From contig CBDCVP010000023.1 in NCBI GenBank assembly GCA_965223025.1, positions 1,674,001 to 1,738,000 on the forward strand: a DNA stretch of 64,000 bases, written 5' to 3'. Positions 44,190 to 53,874 of the stretch are shown here, piece by piece (position 1 is the stretch's first letter; each line of letters begins with the position of its first letter). The DNA comes from JABDMH01 sp965223025 (GTDB taxonomy: Bacteria > Bacteroidota > Bacteroidia > Chitinophagales > Saprospiraceae). The translations under genes and the position numbers were made by a program. The notes beneath the pieces were generated by a model. That model worked only from the letters and a program-made list of their open reading frames with translations. It did not search any database and was not told the origin of the DNA.

Positions 44190-46367
44190 ATGACAAGGTG
44201 TCACTGCAAGATACTGATATTAGTCGTGTTCCTTCCAGCTGGGCAAATGGTCCTTTTCTCTCAGGCAAATGGCATCAACCGTGAAAAGTACCAGATTCAT
44301 ATTAAGATGACCGATCAGGAAATAAAGCTGGATGGGATTTTTGATGAGACACCATGGATGGCAGCGAAACTTGCGAAGAATTTCCATCGTGTTACACCTA
44401 CGGATACCGGCTATGCGCTAGCGCAGACGGTAGCTATGGTCACCTACAACCAAGACAACCTCTATGTCGCTGCCATTTGTTATGATCCCACTCCTGGGAA
44501 AAGACCCATTCAGTCCTTAAGAAGAGATTGGAGCTTTAGCAGCAATGACAATTTTATGTTTTTTATCGACACCTATAATGACTTGACTAATGGTTTTGCA
44601 TTTGGTGTCTCTGAAGCAGGAGTGCAAAGAGATGGGATAGAATCTGACGGGGATGAAGTAGCATATACCTGGGATACCAAGTGGAAATCCGCAGTAAAGA
44701 GTTATGATGACCGTTGGACTGCAGAGATATGCATTCCTTTTCGCAGTCTCCGCTATTTTGATGGAGCGGAGATTTGGGGAATAAATTTTGGGCGTCTAGA
44801 TCTCAAAACCAATGAAAAATCAGCCTGGGCACCTATGCCTCGTCAGTTTAAACACAACAATCTTGCTTTCGCCGGATCACTTATATGGGAGGAACCATTG
44901 CAAAAAGCGGGACTGGGATTATCGCTGATTCCCTACGTTGCAGGAACAGCTTCTGTCGACAACCAAGTCGACCGAGAGACGAAGTGGAGGGGTCGTGGAG
45001 GACTTGATGCCAAGATGATCCTCTCGACCTCGCTCAATCTCGATGTCACAGTAAATCCAGATTATTCCCAGGTCGAAGTAGATCAGCAGGTAACAAACCT
45101 CGACCGTTTTGAACTCTTCTTCCCTGAAAGAAGACAATTTTTTCTTGAAAACACGGACTTATTTGCTAACCTGGGAAACAGTGGTATTCAGCCTTTTTTC
45201 TCAAGGAGAATCGGACTCAATGCACCTGTTATGGGAGGTGGAAGACTCAGTGGAAAGCTAGGGGAACACTGGAGAATTGGAGTGATGGATATGCAGACGT
45301 CATCACAGGATATTGTACCATCGACAAATTTTGCAGCGGCAGTCTTGCAAAGGCGTGTCTTCAGCCGCTCAAATATTGTGGCATTTCTTGTCAACAAATT
45401 AGTGACGGATGACAAAATCGACCCGTCGTATTCGGGACAGAGATCTAACACTGTGGCTGGAGTGGAGTATAATATGGCGAGTCCGGATGATCGGTGGGCC
45501 GGCAAGGTTTTTTACCACCAGGCATTCCATGCTAAAGCTTCTCACGCTTCAGCAGCTGCCTTCGGCAGCATTAGATATGCCACAAAATATTTTACAGCCA
45601 CCATGGATCAGTCATGGGTGGGAACAGATTATGAAGCCGAAGTAGGATACATCAGACGAAAAGGTTACCTGGAGTCCTCACCATCTATAGAATATACATT
45701 CTTCCCCGCCCGTAGCAAAATCCTAACTCACGGTCCGAGTGCTGAATTCACCATCATTTTCAACCCCGAGTTGAATATGACTGACCGACGGTCTCAGATT
45801 GAGTACTCGATTGGCTGGAGAAACAGGAATGAGCTCAGTTTCAAGGTGAATGAACAATTCGTTAAGCTCAATCGATCTTTTGATCCTACTAATACCAATG
45901 GTCATAAACTCGATTCCGGAAGTGAATATCACTGGAAAAGTGCAGAAGTCAGTTTCTCTTCCGATACACGGCGTTTGTTTTACTGCACTTGGGTCAGTGG
46001 CTATGGAGGATACTTCAATGGAACAAGGCTGACTTTCGGGACGGAGTTTAATTATCGGGTGCAACCTTATGGCAGTATATCGGTCATTTCCAACTATAAT
46101 GAGATTTCACTACCTGATCCCTACAACAGCGCTCAGCTTTTCTTGATTGGACCCAAACTGGATCTTACTTTAACCGATAAATTCTTCATTACGACCTTTG
46201 CCCAATATAACAATCAGATTGATAATTTTAATTTGAACATCAGGCTCCAATGGCGTTTTGCCCCCGTCTCCGATTTGTTCATTATTTATACCGGAAATTC
46301 CTACACCGGTGATTTCAGGAATAAAGACAGGGGACTGGCCATGAAATTATCCTATTGGTTCAAATGA
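44190..46367 (+). CDS. DUF5916 protein with CBM9-like N-terminal domain (outer-membrane barrel)
   Basis: A 725-residue exported protein. After a signal peptide (about 1-26) the N-terminal domain (about 35-220) is CBM9-like: KLDGIFDETPWMAAKLAKNFHRVTPTD, LYVAAICYDPTP, FMFFIDTYNDLTNGFAFGVSEAGVQRDGI, WTAEICIPFRSLRYFDGAEIWGINFGR. The rest (about 225-725) is DUF5916, a beta-barrel with the family block FFPERRQFFLENTDLF (about 310) and FFSRRIGL. Proteins of this type are common in Bacteroidota, usually alone, and are thought to be outer-membrane, possibly handling carbohydrates or peptides. Role unknown. Confidence 0.88.
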   Translation: MTRCHCKILILVVFLPAGQMVLFSQANGINREKYQIHIKMTDQEIKLDGIFDETPWMAAKLAKNFHRVTPTDTGYALAQTVAMVTYNQDNLYVAAICYDPTPGKRPIQSLRRDWSFSSNDNFMFFIDTYNDLTNGFAFGVSEAGVQRDGIESDGDEVAYTWDTKWKSAVKSYDDRWTAEICIPFRSLRYFDGAEIWGINFGRLDLKTNEKSAWAPMPRQFKHNNLAFAGSLIWEEPLQKAGLGLSLIPYVAGTASVDNQVDRETKWRGRGGLDAKMILSTSLNLDVTVNPDYSQVEVDQQVTNLDRFELFFPERRQFFLENTDLFANLGNSGIQPFFSRRIGLNAPVMGGGRLSGKLGEHWRIGVMDMQTSSQDIVPSTNFAAAVLQRRVFSRSNIVAFLVNKLVTDDKIDPSYSGQRSNTVAGVEYNMASPDDRWAGKVFYHQAFHAKASHASAAAFGSIRYATKYFTATMDQSWVGTDYEAEVGYIRRKGYLESSPSIEYTFFPARSKILTHGPSAEFTIIFNPELNMTDRRSQIEYSIGWRNRNELSFKVNEQFVKLNRSFDPTNTNGHKLDSGSEYHWKSAEVSFSSDTRRLFYCTWVSGYGGYFNGTRLTFGTEFNYRVQPYGSISVISNYNEISLPDPYNSAQLFLIGPKLDLTLTDKFFITTFAQYNNQIDNFNLNIRLQWRFAPVSDLFIIYTGNSYTGDFRNKDRGLAMKLSYWFK

Positions 46368-46537
46368 TGGGCTGGCCTTGTAACGAGTTTTTTTTTGAAG
46401 AGGGAGTAAAGCTTCCTCGGGATTGATAAACAAAGTTGGGATCTCGTCGATCTGCACAGTTCATGATGATGCTCTGAGCGGACATCTGCACCAAAGTGCG
46501 ATTTCATCAATACCACCTTAATTATGGGATATTTACG

Positions 46538-47608
46538 TCACCATTCCGATAGATCAATGCCAGGGTAGAAGGTGCCCCAGGAAAACCAATATCCCATAAA
46601 TTGCCTCGGGAGTGAAAGCGGATTGGCATTTGTAGCATCTTGCATTACTTTGCCCAAGAAATCGTAGGTATTCCCTTCCTGATCTGTCAATACGACCGGG
46701 AAAGCATCTTCGATGAGGTCCAGAGAGAGACCGTTATCTTCGAAGGCTACCAAAAAGTTGTACACTGGGTTGCGCACTACAACAAGCGCTTGCCCGCCCA
46801 AGGTGTCACGCAAGATTTCAGTGCTAACTTGGTCCTGTCGAAAACGATATACTCGCTTCCCATCACGACCGATCAGCACACCCAGCGTGCGTTCTTTTAG
46901 TGGTAGACGATGATCACGTCGAGTCACCGGGAACAACAATTCTTCATGGTCCAGATATCTTCCATAAGGATAATCACCGTAAGGGCGATCAAAACCGGTT
47001 TCAAGATTCAGCACCTCGCTTTCGGGATAAGCGGACCTAAAGGATGAAAATGAAGTTTCTACCATCTCAAAGGTGCCTACAGGAGTACCCAACAGGGTGC
47101 CATTGACACAATCTAGTCGCTGCTGCGACCAAGTGCTTTCACTGTAGCGGTCATAAGGCATGAGGTTGGAGTTGTAAAGCAATCCCGATACACCAAAGGT
47201 TGTTTCCATCCCTTGGACCAACCGATCCCATGCAATACCTGTACCTGTGAGCGGACAATAGGTCACTGCATATGGTATCCCGTCTAGCTTATCATTGACG
47301 ATCTCATGCCAATCGAGAATGTCCAGTGGGTATGCTCTAACCCGATCACTCATTGAGATTACTAAGACCAGATCTTCATCCGTCAAAAAGTCCACTTTGG
47401 AGGCGATCGTGAACTTTGGCGAATCGATGGAGGGAATACCATCTTTGCCTGGACCACCATCTATAAGAAGGCTCTTTGGTACAAGCCAACCCTGATCTGT
47501 GGTGGTAGAGCCGACCGCCCTGGGCGTGGTTGTTTCTGTTTTGGTACAGGCTAAGATTAAAAACACCAAGTTCACGCAACAAAGGATCCAACGATGATGT
47601 AAACCCAT
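46538..47608 (-). CDS. DUF3179 lipoprotein
   Basis: A 356-residue protein with a lipobox leader (LVFLILAC, Cys21). The DUF3179 domain fills about 40-350: SIDSPKFTIASKVDFLTDEDLVLVISMSDRVRAYPLDILDWHEIVND, the signature AVTYCPLTGTGIAWDR with a conserved Cys, then FGVSGLLYNSNLMPYDR, ESTWSQ and the closing QFMGYWFSWGTFYPG. The family has no established activity; the conserved Cys and His in YCPLTG and WHEIVND look like an active or metal site. It is separate from its neighbours, in reverse orientation to both. Confidence 0.9.
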   Translation of the reverse strand: MGLHHRWILCCVNLVFLILACTKTETTTPRAVGSTTTDQGWLVPKSLLIDGGPGKDGIPSIDSPKFTIASKVDFLTDEDLVLVISMSDRVRAYPLDILDWHEIVNDKLDGIPYAVTYCPLTGTGIAWDRLVQGMETTFGVSGLLYNSNLMPYDRYSESTWSQQRLDCVNGTLLGTPVGTFEMVETSFSSFRSAYPESEVLNLETGFDRPYGDYPYGRYLDHEELLFPVTRRDHRLPLKERTLGVLIGRDGKRVYRFRQDQVSTEILRDTLGGQALVVVRNPVYNFLVAFEDNGLSLDLIEDAFPVVLTDQEGNTYDFLGKVMQDATNANPLSLPRQFMGYWFSWGTFYPGIDLSEW

Positions 47609-47962
47609 GCATCAAAATTAGGAAACAGAGAAGGGCAAAGTTGTCGGGTGGACAGCAGAGTGCACGAAAATCCGAGCTCATATATTTCAAGGTGTGTCCT
47701 TCATCTGTTGCTAACACTGGTGCCTGAGAGTGGCCTTGCTATCACCCTGACTAACGTAGCACTCGATCCAGACTTGGAGATTACCTATACAAACACCTTC
47801 AGGGTCGTCGTGAAGCCGCACGAAGCTCAGGTCTATCCGATCAAATGGCAACTCCTGGTCTTGAAAGTCCAAGTATGGATTCAAATGCTTCCTTTTTTCA
47901 ATTTTGATACTATCTTTGCATCCGCAATTTTTCCGGTCATCCCTTGCCGGATTGCACATATG
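47609..47962. other. 354-bp gap upstream of tRNA-His
   Basis: No gene supported. Open frames here run antisense through the tRNA and lack family features. It holds the promoters of the DUF3179 gene and tRNA-His, not clearly visible. Confidence 0.4.
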
Positions 47963-48036
47963 GTGGTTGTAGCTCAGTTGGTTAGAGCGCTGGATTGTGG
48001 TTCCAGAGGTCGCGGGTTCAAATCCCGTCTTCCACC
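47963..48036 (+). tRNA. tRNA-His (GTG anticodon)
   Basis: A full cloverleaf: D stem GCTC, anticodon stem CTGGA/TCCAG with loop TTGTGGT and anticodon GTG (47997-47999), T arm GCGGG-TTCAAAT-CCCGT. The base before position 1 is G (47962) and position 73 is C, the G-1:C73 pair unique to tRNA-His. The acceptor stem, GTGGTTG with CTTCCAC, has two T-T mismatches (positions 5-68 and 6-67), which is odd. The CCA end is not encoded. Confidence 0.92.
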
Positions 48037-48281
48037 CTACCAACGCTCCCCCAGGTCGGTCGATCCGAGTATTGACAGCCCCTGACAAACTCGTCGCGTG
48101 ATGGCCGACCCACTGGGAAGGATCTTCAAGCGCAGAGAAGGTCAGACACTGACTCCCCAAGATCCCATTACCACCAAAGATCAACCCAGCTGGTGATCAG
48201 TGTCATTAAAAAAATTCAGATAATTTCTCGACCTTAGTAGGCAATATCAAACCAAACCACTCCACTTAAAACTGAACGAAC

Positions 48282-48755
48282 ATGAGTATGGATCCACTCC
48301 ACAAAAGACAGCTGAATGCACTGGTATTGCTACGTATCTTCATAGGATGGCATTTTCTCTATGAAGGCGTCATCAAGCTGTTCAATGCCAACTGGACAGC
48401 TAAGTTCTACCTGCTTAGTTCGGAAGGTTTTGCCAAGCCGCTTTTTACCTGGTTGGCTGGTGACGGGATGATTGGCATTGTCGATTTTCTCAACATCGCG
48501 TGCCTTGTCTTTGTCGGTCTCGCCCTGATACTTGGTTATTTGGAGAAACTGGGGGCCTGGCTGGGGATCGGCCTACTGCTCATGTACTACCTTGCCCATC
48601 CTGCCTTCCCGGGTCTTCAGCAGGCTGGCACAGAGGGAAGCTATTTCATCATTAATAAGAATTTAATTGAGGCAGCAGCACTTTATGTGTTATTTTTATT
48701 GCCGACAGGAGATTATTTCGGAATAAAGAGATTCATCAGATCCAATTCAAACTAA
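48282..48755 (+). CDS. DoxX-family membrane protein
   Basis: A 157-residue integral membrane protein with four predicted helices (about 12-30, 55-80, 85-105, 125-145). The family blocks are LNALVLLRIFIGWHFLYEGVIKLFNANW and LVFVGLALILGYLEKLGAWLGIGLLLMYYLAHPAFPG. DoxX proteins are often linked to sulfur oxidation, redox stress or sugar dehydrogenase clusters; the biochemical role is uncertain. It starts a plus-strand cluster and ends 15 bases before a Tat-type Gfo/Idh/MocA gene, so it may pass or accept electrons for it, which is only a guess. Confidence 0.88.
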   Translation: MSMDPLHKRQLNALVLLRIFIGWHFLYEGVIKLFNANWTAKFYLLSSEGFAKPLFTWLAGDGMIGIVDFLNIACLVFVGLALILGYLEKLGAWLGIGLLLMYYLAHPAFPGLQQAGTEGSYFIINKNLIEAAALYVLFLLPTGDYFGIKRFIRSNSN

Positions 48756-48770
48756 GCAAACATCTACATT

Positions 48771-50390
48771 ATGGCTGAAGAAAAATCAAATAGTGAATTG
48801 TCACGCAGAGATGCGCTAAAGGGTCTAGCGGGATTACCCATTGCAGGTGCCATCTTCTGGGCAGGTGCCGCCAAAGCATCCGATCAAAAGGAAAGCCGAG
48901 AAACCATCCTCGAAACACTGAATATCAATGCCTCTCCCCCACCAGATGTAGGTCCGATGAGTGGAGATCCCATTCGCCTTGGCATCATCGGTTTTGGCAT
49001 TCGCGGTCCTCAACTATGCCGATCCCTCGGATTTGCCACCAACAGTTGGATTAGTGATATGAAGAAAGCAGCGGAGAAAAACTCCAACGACACTCGTCTG
49101 AAAAGTTTGATGGAGCAAGAAAATCTCAATGTCAAAATCACGGCCGTTTGTGATCTTTTTGAAGTACGCGCCCAGGACGCTGCCACCTCTTTCTCAACCG
49201 ATGATACTAAGGTAAAAATCTATAAACATCATCAACAGTTGCTGGAAAGTCCTGATGTAGACGCCGTGGTGATCGCCACTGCAGATCATTGGCATGCACC
49301 CATAGCCATAGCAGCTCTGGAGGCGGGAAAGCACGTGTACTTGGAAAAACCCATGACCCACAACATTGCCGAGACTTATGCACTGCGTGATGCCGTAAAG
49401 CGATCAGGAAAGGTGTTCCAGGTAGGTCATCAGCATCGACAGACACAGAGCTTTGTGACAGCTAGAGATGTGATCGAAAAGAATATCCTCGGTCACGTAT
49501 CACTCATACAAACTAATACCAACCGGAACAGTGACAACGGTGCCTGGCAATATAAAATTCACGAAAAGGCCAATCCCAATACCGTGGATTGGCAGCAGTT
49601 TCTTGGCTCCGCTCCGCAGATACCCTTTAATGCCGAACATTTCTTCCGATGGCGTAAGTGGTGGGCCTATGGATCTGGTCTTTCAGGCGATCTGATGGTG
49701 CACGACTACGACCGCATCAATTGCGTGCTAAGAATGGGGATACCGAGGACTGCCATGGCTTCTGGTGGCATCTACACACATAGAGATGGTCGCAACGTAC
49801 CCGACGTCATGCAGATCAATTTGGAATATCCGGATTTCAGCACAGGTAGCAGTCAAGATGCCGGAAAAGAGAAGGGTATGACCTTTGTGTACAGTGCGAC
49901 GCTGGGCAACCAATTCAGTCGCACGACCGCCTTAATGGGTCATGACGCAACCATGGAACTCGGCAACAGCCTAACCATCTTTGCTGATCCTAATTCCAGC
50001 CGGTATGCAGACATGCTAAAGGCGAAAACCATCAAACCCAATGTGCCCTTGTACCAATATGATCCCTCTGCAAATGGAGTAGATGGCATCACATCTGCAA
50101 CGGCCAAGTACTTTGCAGACAAGGGTTTGCTGTATACCTATCGGGATGGTCGTCGAGTAGATTCTACGCACTTGCACATGAAAGAGTGGTTGAGTGCCAT
50201 ACGCAACGGTACACCACTGAGTTGTGGGATCAAGGAGGGTTTCGAAGAAGCCATCACTGCTCATATGGCTGGCATCTCCTATAAGCTGGGTAGAAGGATA
50301 GATTGGGATGAGACTAAAGGTGAGATCGTGCCCATCGAGGGATTCGATCTGGACCAGGTATTGACGGCAGATATCGAGAAGATGGCATAA
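48771..50390 (+). CDS. Exported Gfo/Idh/MocA-family oxidoreductase (large type)
   Basis: A 539-residue NAD(P)-dependent sugar dehydrogenase, longer than usual by a linker and inserts. The N-terminus is a Tat-like leader (SNSELSRRDALKGLAGLPIAG). The Rossmann fold (about 64-200) shows RLGIIGFGIRGPQL, VCDLFEVRA, VVIATADHWHAPIAIAALE, and the signature YLEKPMTHN with the EKP lysine. Then FQVGHQHRQTQ, FFRWRKWWAYGSGLSGDLMVHDYDRI, ending with AHMAGISYKLGRRIDWD. The insert between the two domains is typical of periplasmic Bacteroidota members. Follows DoxX closely. Confidence 0.92.
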   Translation: MAEEKSNSELSRRDALKGLAGLPIAGAIFWAGAAKASDQKESRETILETLNINASPPPDVGPMSGDPIRLGIIGFGIRGPQLCRSLGFATNSWISDMKKAAEKNSNDTRLKSLMEQENLNVKITAVCDLFEVRAQDAATSFSTDDTKVKIYKHHQQLLESPDVDAVVIATADHWHAPIAIAALEAGKHVYLEKPMTHNIAETYALRDAVKRSGKVFQVGHQHRQTQSFVTARDVIEKNILGHVSLIQTNTNRNSDNGAWQYKIHEKANPNTVDWQQFLGSAPQIPFNAEHFFRWRKWWAYGSGLSGDLMVHDYDRINCVLRMGIPRTAMASGGIYTHRDGRNVPDVMQINLEYPDFSTGSSQDAGKEKGMTFVYSATLGNQFSRTTALMGHDATMELGNSLTIFADPNSSRYADMLKAKTIKPNVPLYQYDPSANGVDGITSATAKYFADKGLLYTYRDGRRVDSTHLHMKEWLSAIRNGTPLSCGIKEGFEEAITAHMAGISYKLGRRIDWDETKGEIVPIEGFDLDQVLTADIEKMA

Positions 50391-50545
50391 CCACAAGCCA
50401 TGGGGCAAGTCAGGGCTTTTGGTTGTCCTGGCAAAGCGATCACACCAGCATCAAGTAGAGAAGGGGTCTTGCCATGTCTCTCAGGCCCTATCAATGCTGT
50501 TCTGAGAGGTGATCATGCCCTTCGAGCACAAAAAAATCAGCACTA

Positions 50546-51298
50546 ATGATTTGGGATGAGCTCACTACCCTTGACATCGATGAGTTAGATCGCAACATAC
50601 CGGTGCTCCTACCAATTGCAGCCACAGAGCAGCATGGCCCTCACCTGCCACTGGCGACAGACCGTATGATTGGTTGGCATTTTGCCTGGAGTTTGCATCA
50701 AAAAATTCCTCACAAGGTTCTTGTACTTCCTCCTGTGGCAGTAGGGTGTTCAAGCCATCACATGGATTTTCCAGGTACGCTGACGGTCACCCACTCCAGT
50801 TTTGCGGGATATATCGAGGATGTGCTCGAATCCGTGGTCGAGCATGAATTTCGGCGATTGATCATCCTTAATAGCCATGGAGGAAATCAGGGCATTGGTC
50901 AGGTGCTCTTCGAACAACTTGGGCCCGAAGTGACGCAATTGGTATGGATCACCTGGTGGAAATTAGCTTTCGAAGGCTTGAGCAACATCACAGAAACTCC
51001 AGTAGGTGGTGTTGGACATGCTGGAGAATTTGAGACGTCCCTCATGCTCCATATTGCTCCCCATCTGGTGAAAAAAGATCTGATCGAGCCTGGACAAAAT
51101 CAGAAAACCTTTGATTGGGCAGAATCAGATATGCTCAGATCGGCAAAGGCCAGTGTCTATCGCTCCATGCTCGAGATGACCACCAACGGAGTCTTTGGGG
51201 ATCCGACAGCTGCCACCGCCAAGAAAGGCGAGCAGATTTCAAACTTGGTCGTCCAGAGCCTGAAATATCTAGTCCTGGATCTTCTGAAGGATGGTTAG
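50546..51298 (+). CDS. Creatininase-family amidohydrolase
   Basis: A 250-residue metal-dependent amidohydrolase. The metal site motif is LLPIAATEQHGPHLPLATD, with Glu28, His30 and Asp39 as ligands; SSHHMDFPGTLTV, LNSHGGNQGI and GHAGEFETSLMLHI supply the rest, with Glu of AGEFETS. Members include creatininase, mycofactocin MftE and riboflavin-pathway FAPy deformylase. No mycofactocin or creatine genes are present. It follows the MocA gene on the same strand with a 155-bp gap. Substrate unknown. Confidence 0.9.
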   Translation: MIWDELTTLDIDELDRNIPVLLPIAATEQHGPHLPLATDRMIGWHFAWSLHQKIPHKVLVLPPVAVGCSSHHMDFPGTLTVTHSSFAGYIEDVLESVVEHEFRRLIILNSHGGNQGIGQVLFEQLGPEVTQLVWITWWKLAFEGLSNITETPVGGVGHAGEFETSLMLHIAPHLVKKDLIEPGQNQKTFDWAESDMLRSAKASVYRSMLEMTTNGVFGDPTAATAKKGEQISNLVVQSLKYLVLDLLKDG

Positions 51299-51326
51299 AC
51301 CTGGGCTCCATCAAACTGGTTGTTCA

Positions 51327-52382
51327 TCAGGAATAATCCTCCCCTTCTTTGTAGTCACTTACTGCGGTACCCATCACAAAGGCTAAAGGTTGTAGACTCG
51401 GAAAATGACTGCATATGATGCGTACCACACCTGCGATTGGTATGGCCAGTACCACACCTGCTAATCCCCAAATGCTGGCCCCAACCACCAAGGATACGAT
51501 GGCGGTTAAGGGATTTAAGCTCACCTGATTGCCGACGATCTTGGGTGTGATAAAATTGCCTTCCACAAACTGGATGGTGCTAAACAATACGACGACAAGT
51601 ACTGGCTGTAACCATCCCGTTCCTGTGGCAATTGCATACAATAAGGGAAAGGCACCCCCAATTAGCGTGCCTAAATATGGTATGAGCGCCAGAAAACCAG
51701 CTAAGACACCCCAAAAAATAGCATATTGCAAGCCAATGGCCATCAGTCCCAAACTGTTGAGAATCGACAGGATAATGACCACCGTGAAAACCCCAATAAG
51801 ATAATGCTCGATCATCTCTTTGATTTCTTGCATGATGTCATTCCACTTGCTCTCGGGCCCTCCAATGATCATGCTCACCCATTTCTTCAGGCCATCGTGG
51901 TACAGCAATAGAAACAAGAGGTAAAGAAAAGTCAAGAACATATTGGCAAATGCCTGTGTCGATTGCGTGATGCCGACGCGGAGTAAGTCAAATGCCTCTG
52001 CCACTCCCCCACCGACGTTCTCTTCAATGGTGCTGCTCAAATCCAAATTTCGCATAATCTTGAGCTCACTGATCCATAGAAGAGCCTCATCCAGTCCTGC
52101 TTGAATGCGATCTGTAATTGATGGAAAATTTTGAATGACATCAATAATCTGAAAAGAAAAGAATAGTATGAATGCTGTCAGTGGAATCAGGATCGTGACG
52201 ATGGTCAATACCACAGCTACAATCGGAATCTTTACTAGGCTTAACCATTTCTTATGCAATGGTCGAAAAATCACAAATAGTATGATGGCAAATACCATGG
52301 GAGTCAATATGTACTGCATCTGAATGAGTACATAGACGGAAAGGACCAGGGAGGCAATCGCAAAAAAATAACCTTTTACCAT
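51327..52382 (-). CDS. AI-2E family transporter (YdiK/PerM-like)
   Basis: A 351-residue membrane protein with eight predicted helices. The family pattern is seen: an N-terminal pair (FFAIASLVLSVYVLIQMQYILTPMVFAIILFVIF), a long polar middle (about 75-145), ASFL-like AFANMFLTFLYLLFLLLYHDG, LMAIGLQYAIFWGVLAGFLALIPYLGTLIGG, and LNPLTAIVSLVVGASIWGLAGVVLAIPIAGVV. Proteins of this family export small molecules, in some species autoinducer-2, or act as Na+/H+ carriers. It is in reverse orientation within the plus-strand cluster and likely independent. Confidence 0.92.
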   Translation of the reverse strand: MVKGYFFAIASLVLSVYVLIQMQYILTPMVFAIILFVIFRPLHKKWLSLVKIPIVAVVLTIVTILIPLTAFILFFSFQIIDVIQNFPSITDRIQAGLDEALLWISELKIMRNLDLSSTIEENVGGGVAEAFDLLRVGITQSTQAFANMFLTFLYLLFLLLYHDGLKKWVSMIIGGPESKWNDIMQEIKEMIEHYLIGVFTVVIILSILNSLGLMAIGLQYAIFWGVLAGFLALIPYLGTLIGGAFPLLYAIATGTGWLQPVLVVVLFSTIQFVEGNFITPKIVGNQVSLNPLTAIVSLVVGASIWGLAGVVLAIPIAGVVRIICSHFPSLQPLAFVMGTAVSDYKEGEDYS

Positions 52383-52539
52383 GCCGGTAGACGGTTGACT
52401 CCGACAAATCTAATAAACATCATCGGATCTGGATATGCCAGCAGCTGGAAGACGTCGTACCATACTCGGCATCTAATGGCTAACTTATTCGGTAAGAATT
52501 TTTGTAATTTCGAGAGCATCAAAATAAAAAGTAATCATT

Positions 52540-53856
52540 ATGGCATACAACAATGCGGACCGGTCTACCAGAAGGTCATTTGTGAAAAAAACCGGCTCAG
52601 CCGTACTGGCTAGCTCCATCGGATTTAATATCCTACATGGCAAAGCTCCCGGCTCGAAGGTCAACAGTGACACACTTAAAGTTGGTCTGATCGGCTGTGG
52701 TGGTCGTGGCACAGGTGCTGCAGCCCAAGCCACCAACGCAGATGACAATGTGATCCTTACAGCACTGGCAGACGTTTTTGAGGATCGGTTGAAAAAATCG
52801 CATGAGAACCTGATGAAAGAAAATCCTTCAAAGGTGCAGGTGGATCAAGACCATATGTTTGTTGGTTTTGATGCGTATAAGAAGGTCCTAGAGTCTGATG
52901 TGGATGTGGTCATCCTCACTACTCCTCCATCTTTTCGTCCAGGTCATCTCAAAGCTGCCATTGAAGCTGGTAAGCACGTCTTTTGCGAAAAACCAGTGGC
53001 CGTAGATGCCCCTGGCATCCGCAGTGTAATTGAGTCCGCCAAGATAGCCAAGCAGAAAGGTCTGGCACTGATGTCAGGATTTTGCTGGAGGCACGATATA
53101 CCAAAACAGGCCATCTATAGTAGATTGCTTCGCGGTGATATTGGTGATATCCACACTGTTTACAACACATATAATACGGGGTCGCTATGGTTTCATGACA
53201 GACAGGAAGACTGGTCTGACCTTGAGTATTCCTTGAGAAATTGGATTTACTACACCTGGTTGTCAGGAGATCACATAACTGAGCAAGCCGTTCATAGCCT
53301 GGACCTCATGTCCTGGGCCATGGGTGACCAAATGCCGGTCAGCGCCACCGGTACGGGCGGTAGACAGAGTCGCACAGAAGAAAAATTTGGCAATGTCTTC
53401 GATCATTTTGCGATCGCCTATGACTATGCAGACGGAAGAAAGGGATTTCATTTCAGCCGACAACAGCATGGATGCTCACGAGATTATGGCTTAGACATTA
53501 TGGGCGATAAAGGGCGATGCAATATACACGTATCCAACAATCATGAAATCATAGGGAAGAAGGACTGGAAATGGGAAGATGCAGGAGCAGAACGTCCAAA
53601 TATGTACCAGAATGAACACGACACCCTTTTTGCCTCCATTAGATCCGGGAAGCCCTACAACGACGGAGTCCGAATGGCCAATGGCACTATGCTTGCCATA
53701 TGGGGCAGGATGGTAGCCTATACCGGGCAGACCATCACCTGGGATGAAGCAATAAATTCTGAGGAGACACTCGGACCAAGGTTGGAGGAGTACAGCTTAG
53801 ATTTAAACTGGCCAGCCAAGGAGGTTGCCATCCCCGGAATCACCAAGTTTGCCTAA
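52540..53856 (+). CDS. Exported Gfo/Idh/MocA-family oxidoreductase
   Basis: A 438-residue NAD(P)-dependent dehydrogenase with a Tat-like leader (DRSTRRSFVKKTGSAVLASSI). The Rossmann domain (about 47-165) has LKVGLIGCGGRGTGAAAQA, ALADVFEDR, VVILTTPPSFRPGHLKAAIE and the signature VFCEKPVAVD; the substrate domain follows, with GFCWRHDIPKQAIYSRLLRGDIGDIHTVYNTYNTG, EYSLRNWIYYTWLSGDHITEQAVHSLDLMSWAMG, and GCSRDYGLDIMGDKGRC. It is the first gene of a run with an isomerase/epimerase (18-base gap) and an SGNH hydrolase, suggesting one periplasmic pathway. Confidence 0.92.
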   Translation: MAYNNADRSTRRSFVKKTGSAVLASSIGFNILHGKAPGSKVNSDTLKVGLIGCGGRGTGAAAQATNADDNVILTALADVFEDRLKKSHENLMKENPSKVQVDQDHMFVGFDAYKKVLESDVDVVILTTPPSFRPGHLKAAIEAGKHVFCEKPVAVDAPGIRSVIESAKIAKQKGLALMSGFCWRHDIPKQAIYSRLLRGDIGDIHTVYNTYNTGSLWFHDRQEDWSDLEYSLRNWIYYTWLSGDHITEQAVHSLDLMSWAMGDQMPVSATGTGGRQSRTEEKFGNVFDHFAIAYDYADGRKGFHFSRQQHGCSRDYGLDIMGDKGRCNIHVSNNHEIIGKKDWKWEDAGAERPNMYQNEHDTLFASIRSGKPYNDGVRMANGTMLAIWGRMVAYTGQTITWDEAINSEETLGPRLEEYSLDLNWPAKEVAIPGITKFA

Positions 53857-53874
53857 TCCACCGTAAAGTGAAGA

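Noticed and set aside
43972..44190. 72-codon ORF before the DUF5916 gene
   Set aside because: Overlaps the second half of the interrupted membrane gene in another frame and looks random.
47613..47620. TAATTTTG -7 box before the DUF3179 gene
   Set aside because: Only four bases from the start codon, too close for a usable promoter of that ORF.
47648..48085. 145-codon plus-strand ORF through the tRNA-His gene
   Set aside because: It crosses the tRNA gene, and its translation has no family features.
47711..48184. 157-codon minus-strand ORF antisense to tRNA-His
   Set aside because: Runs antisense through the tRNA; no domain or signal recognisable.
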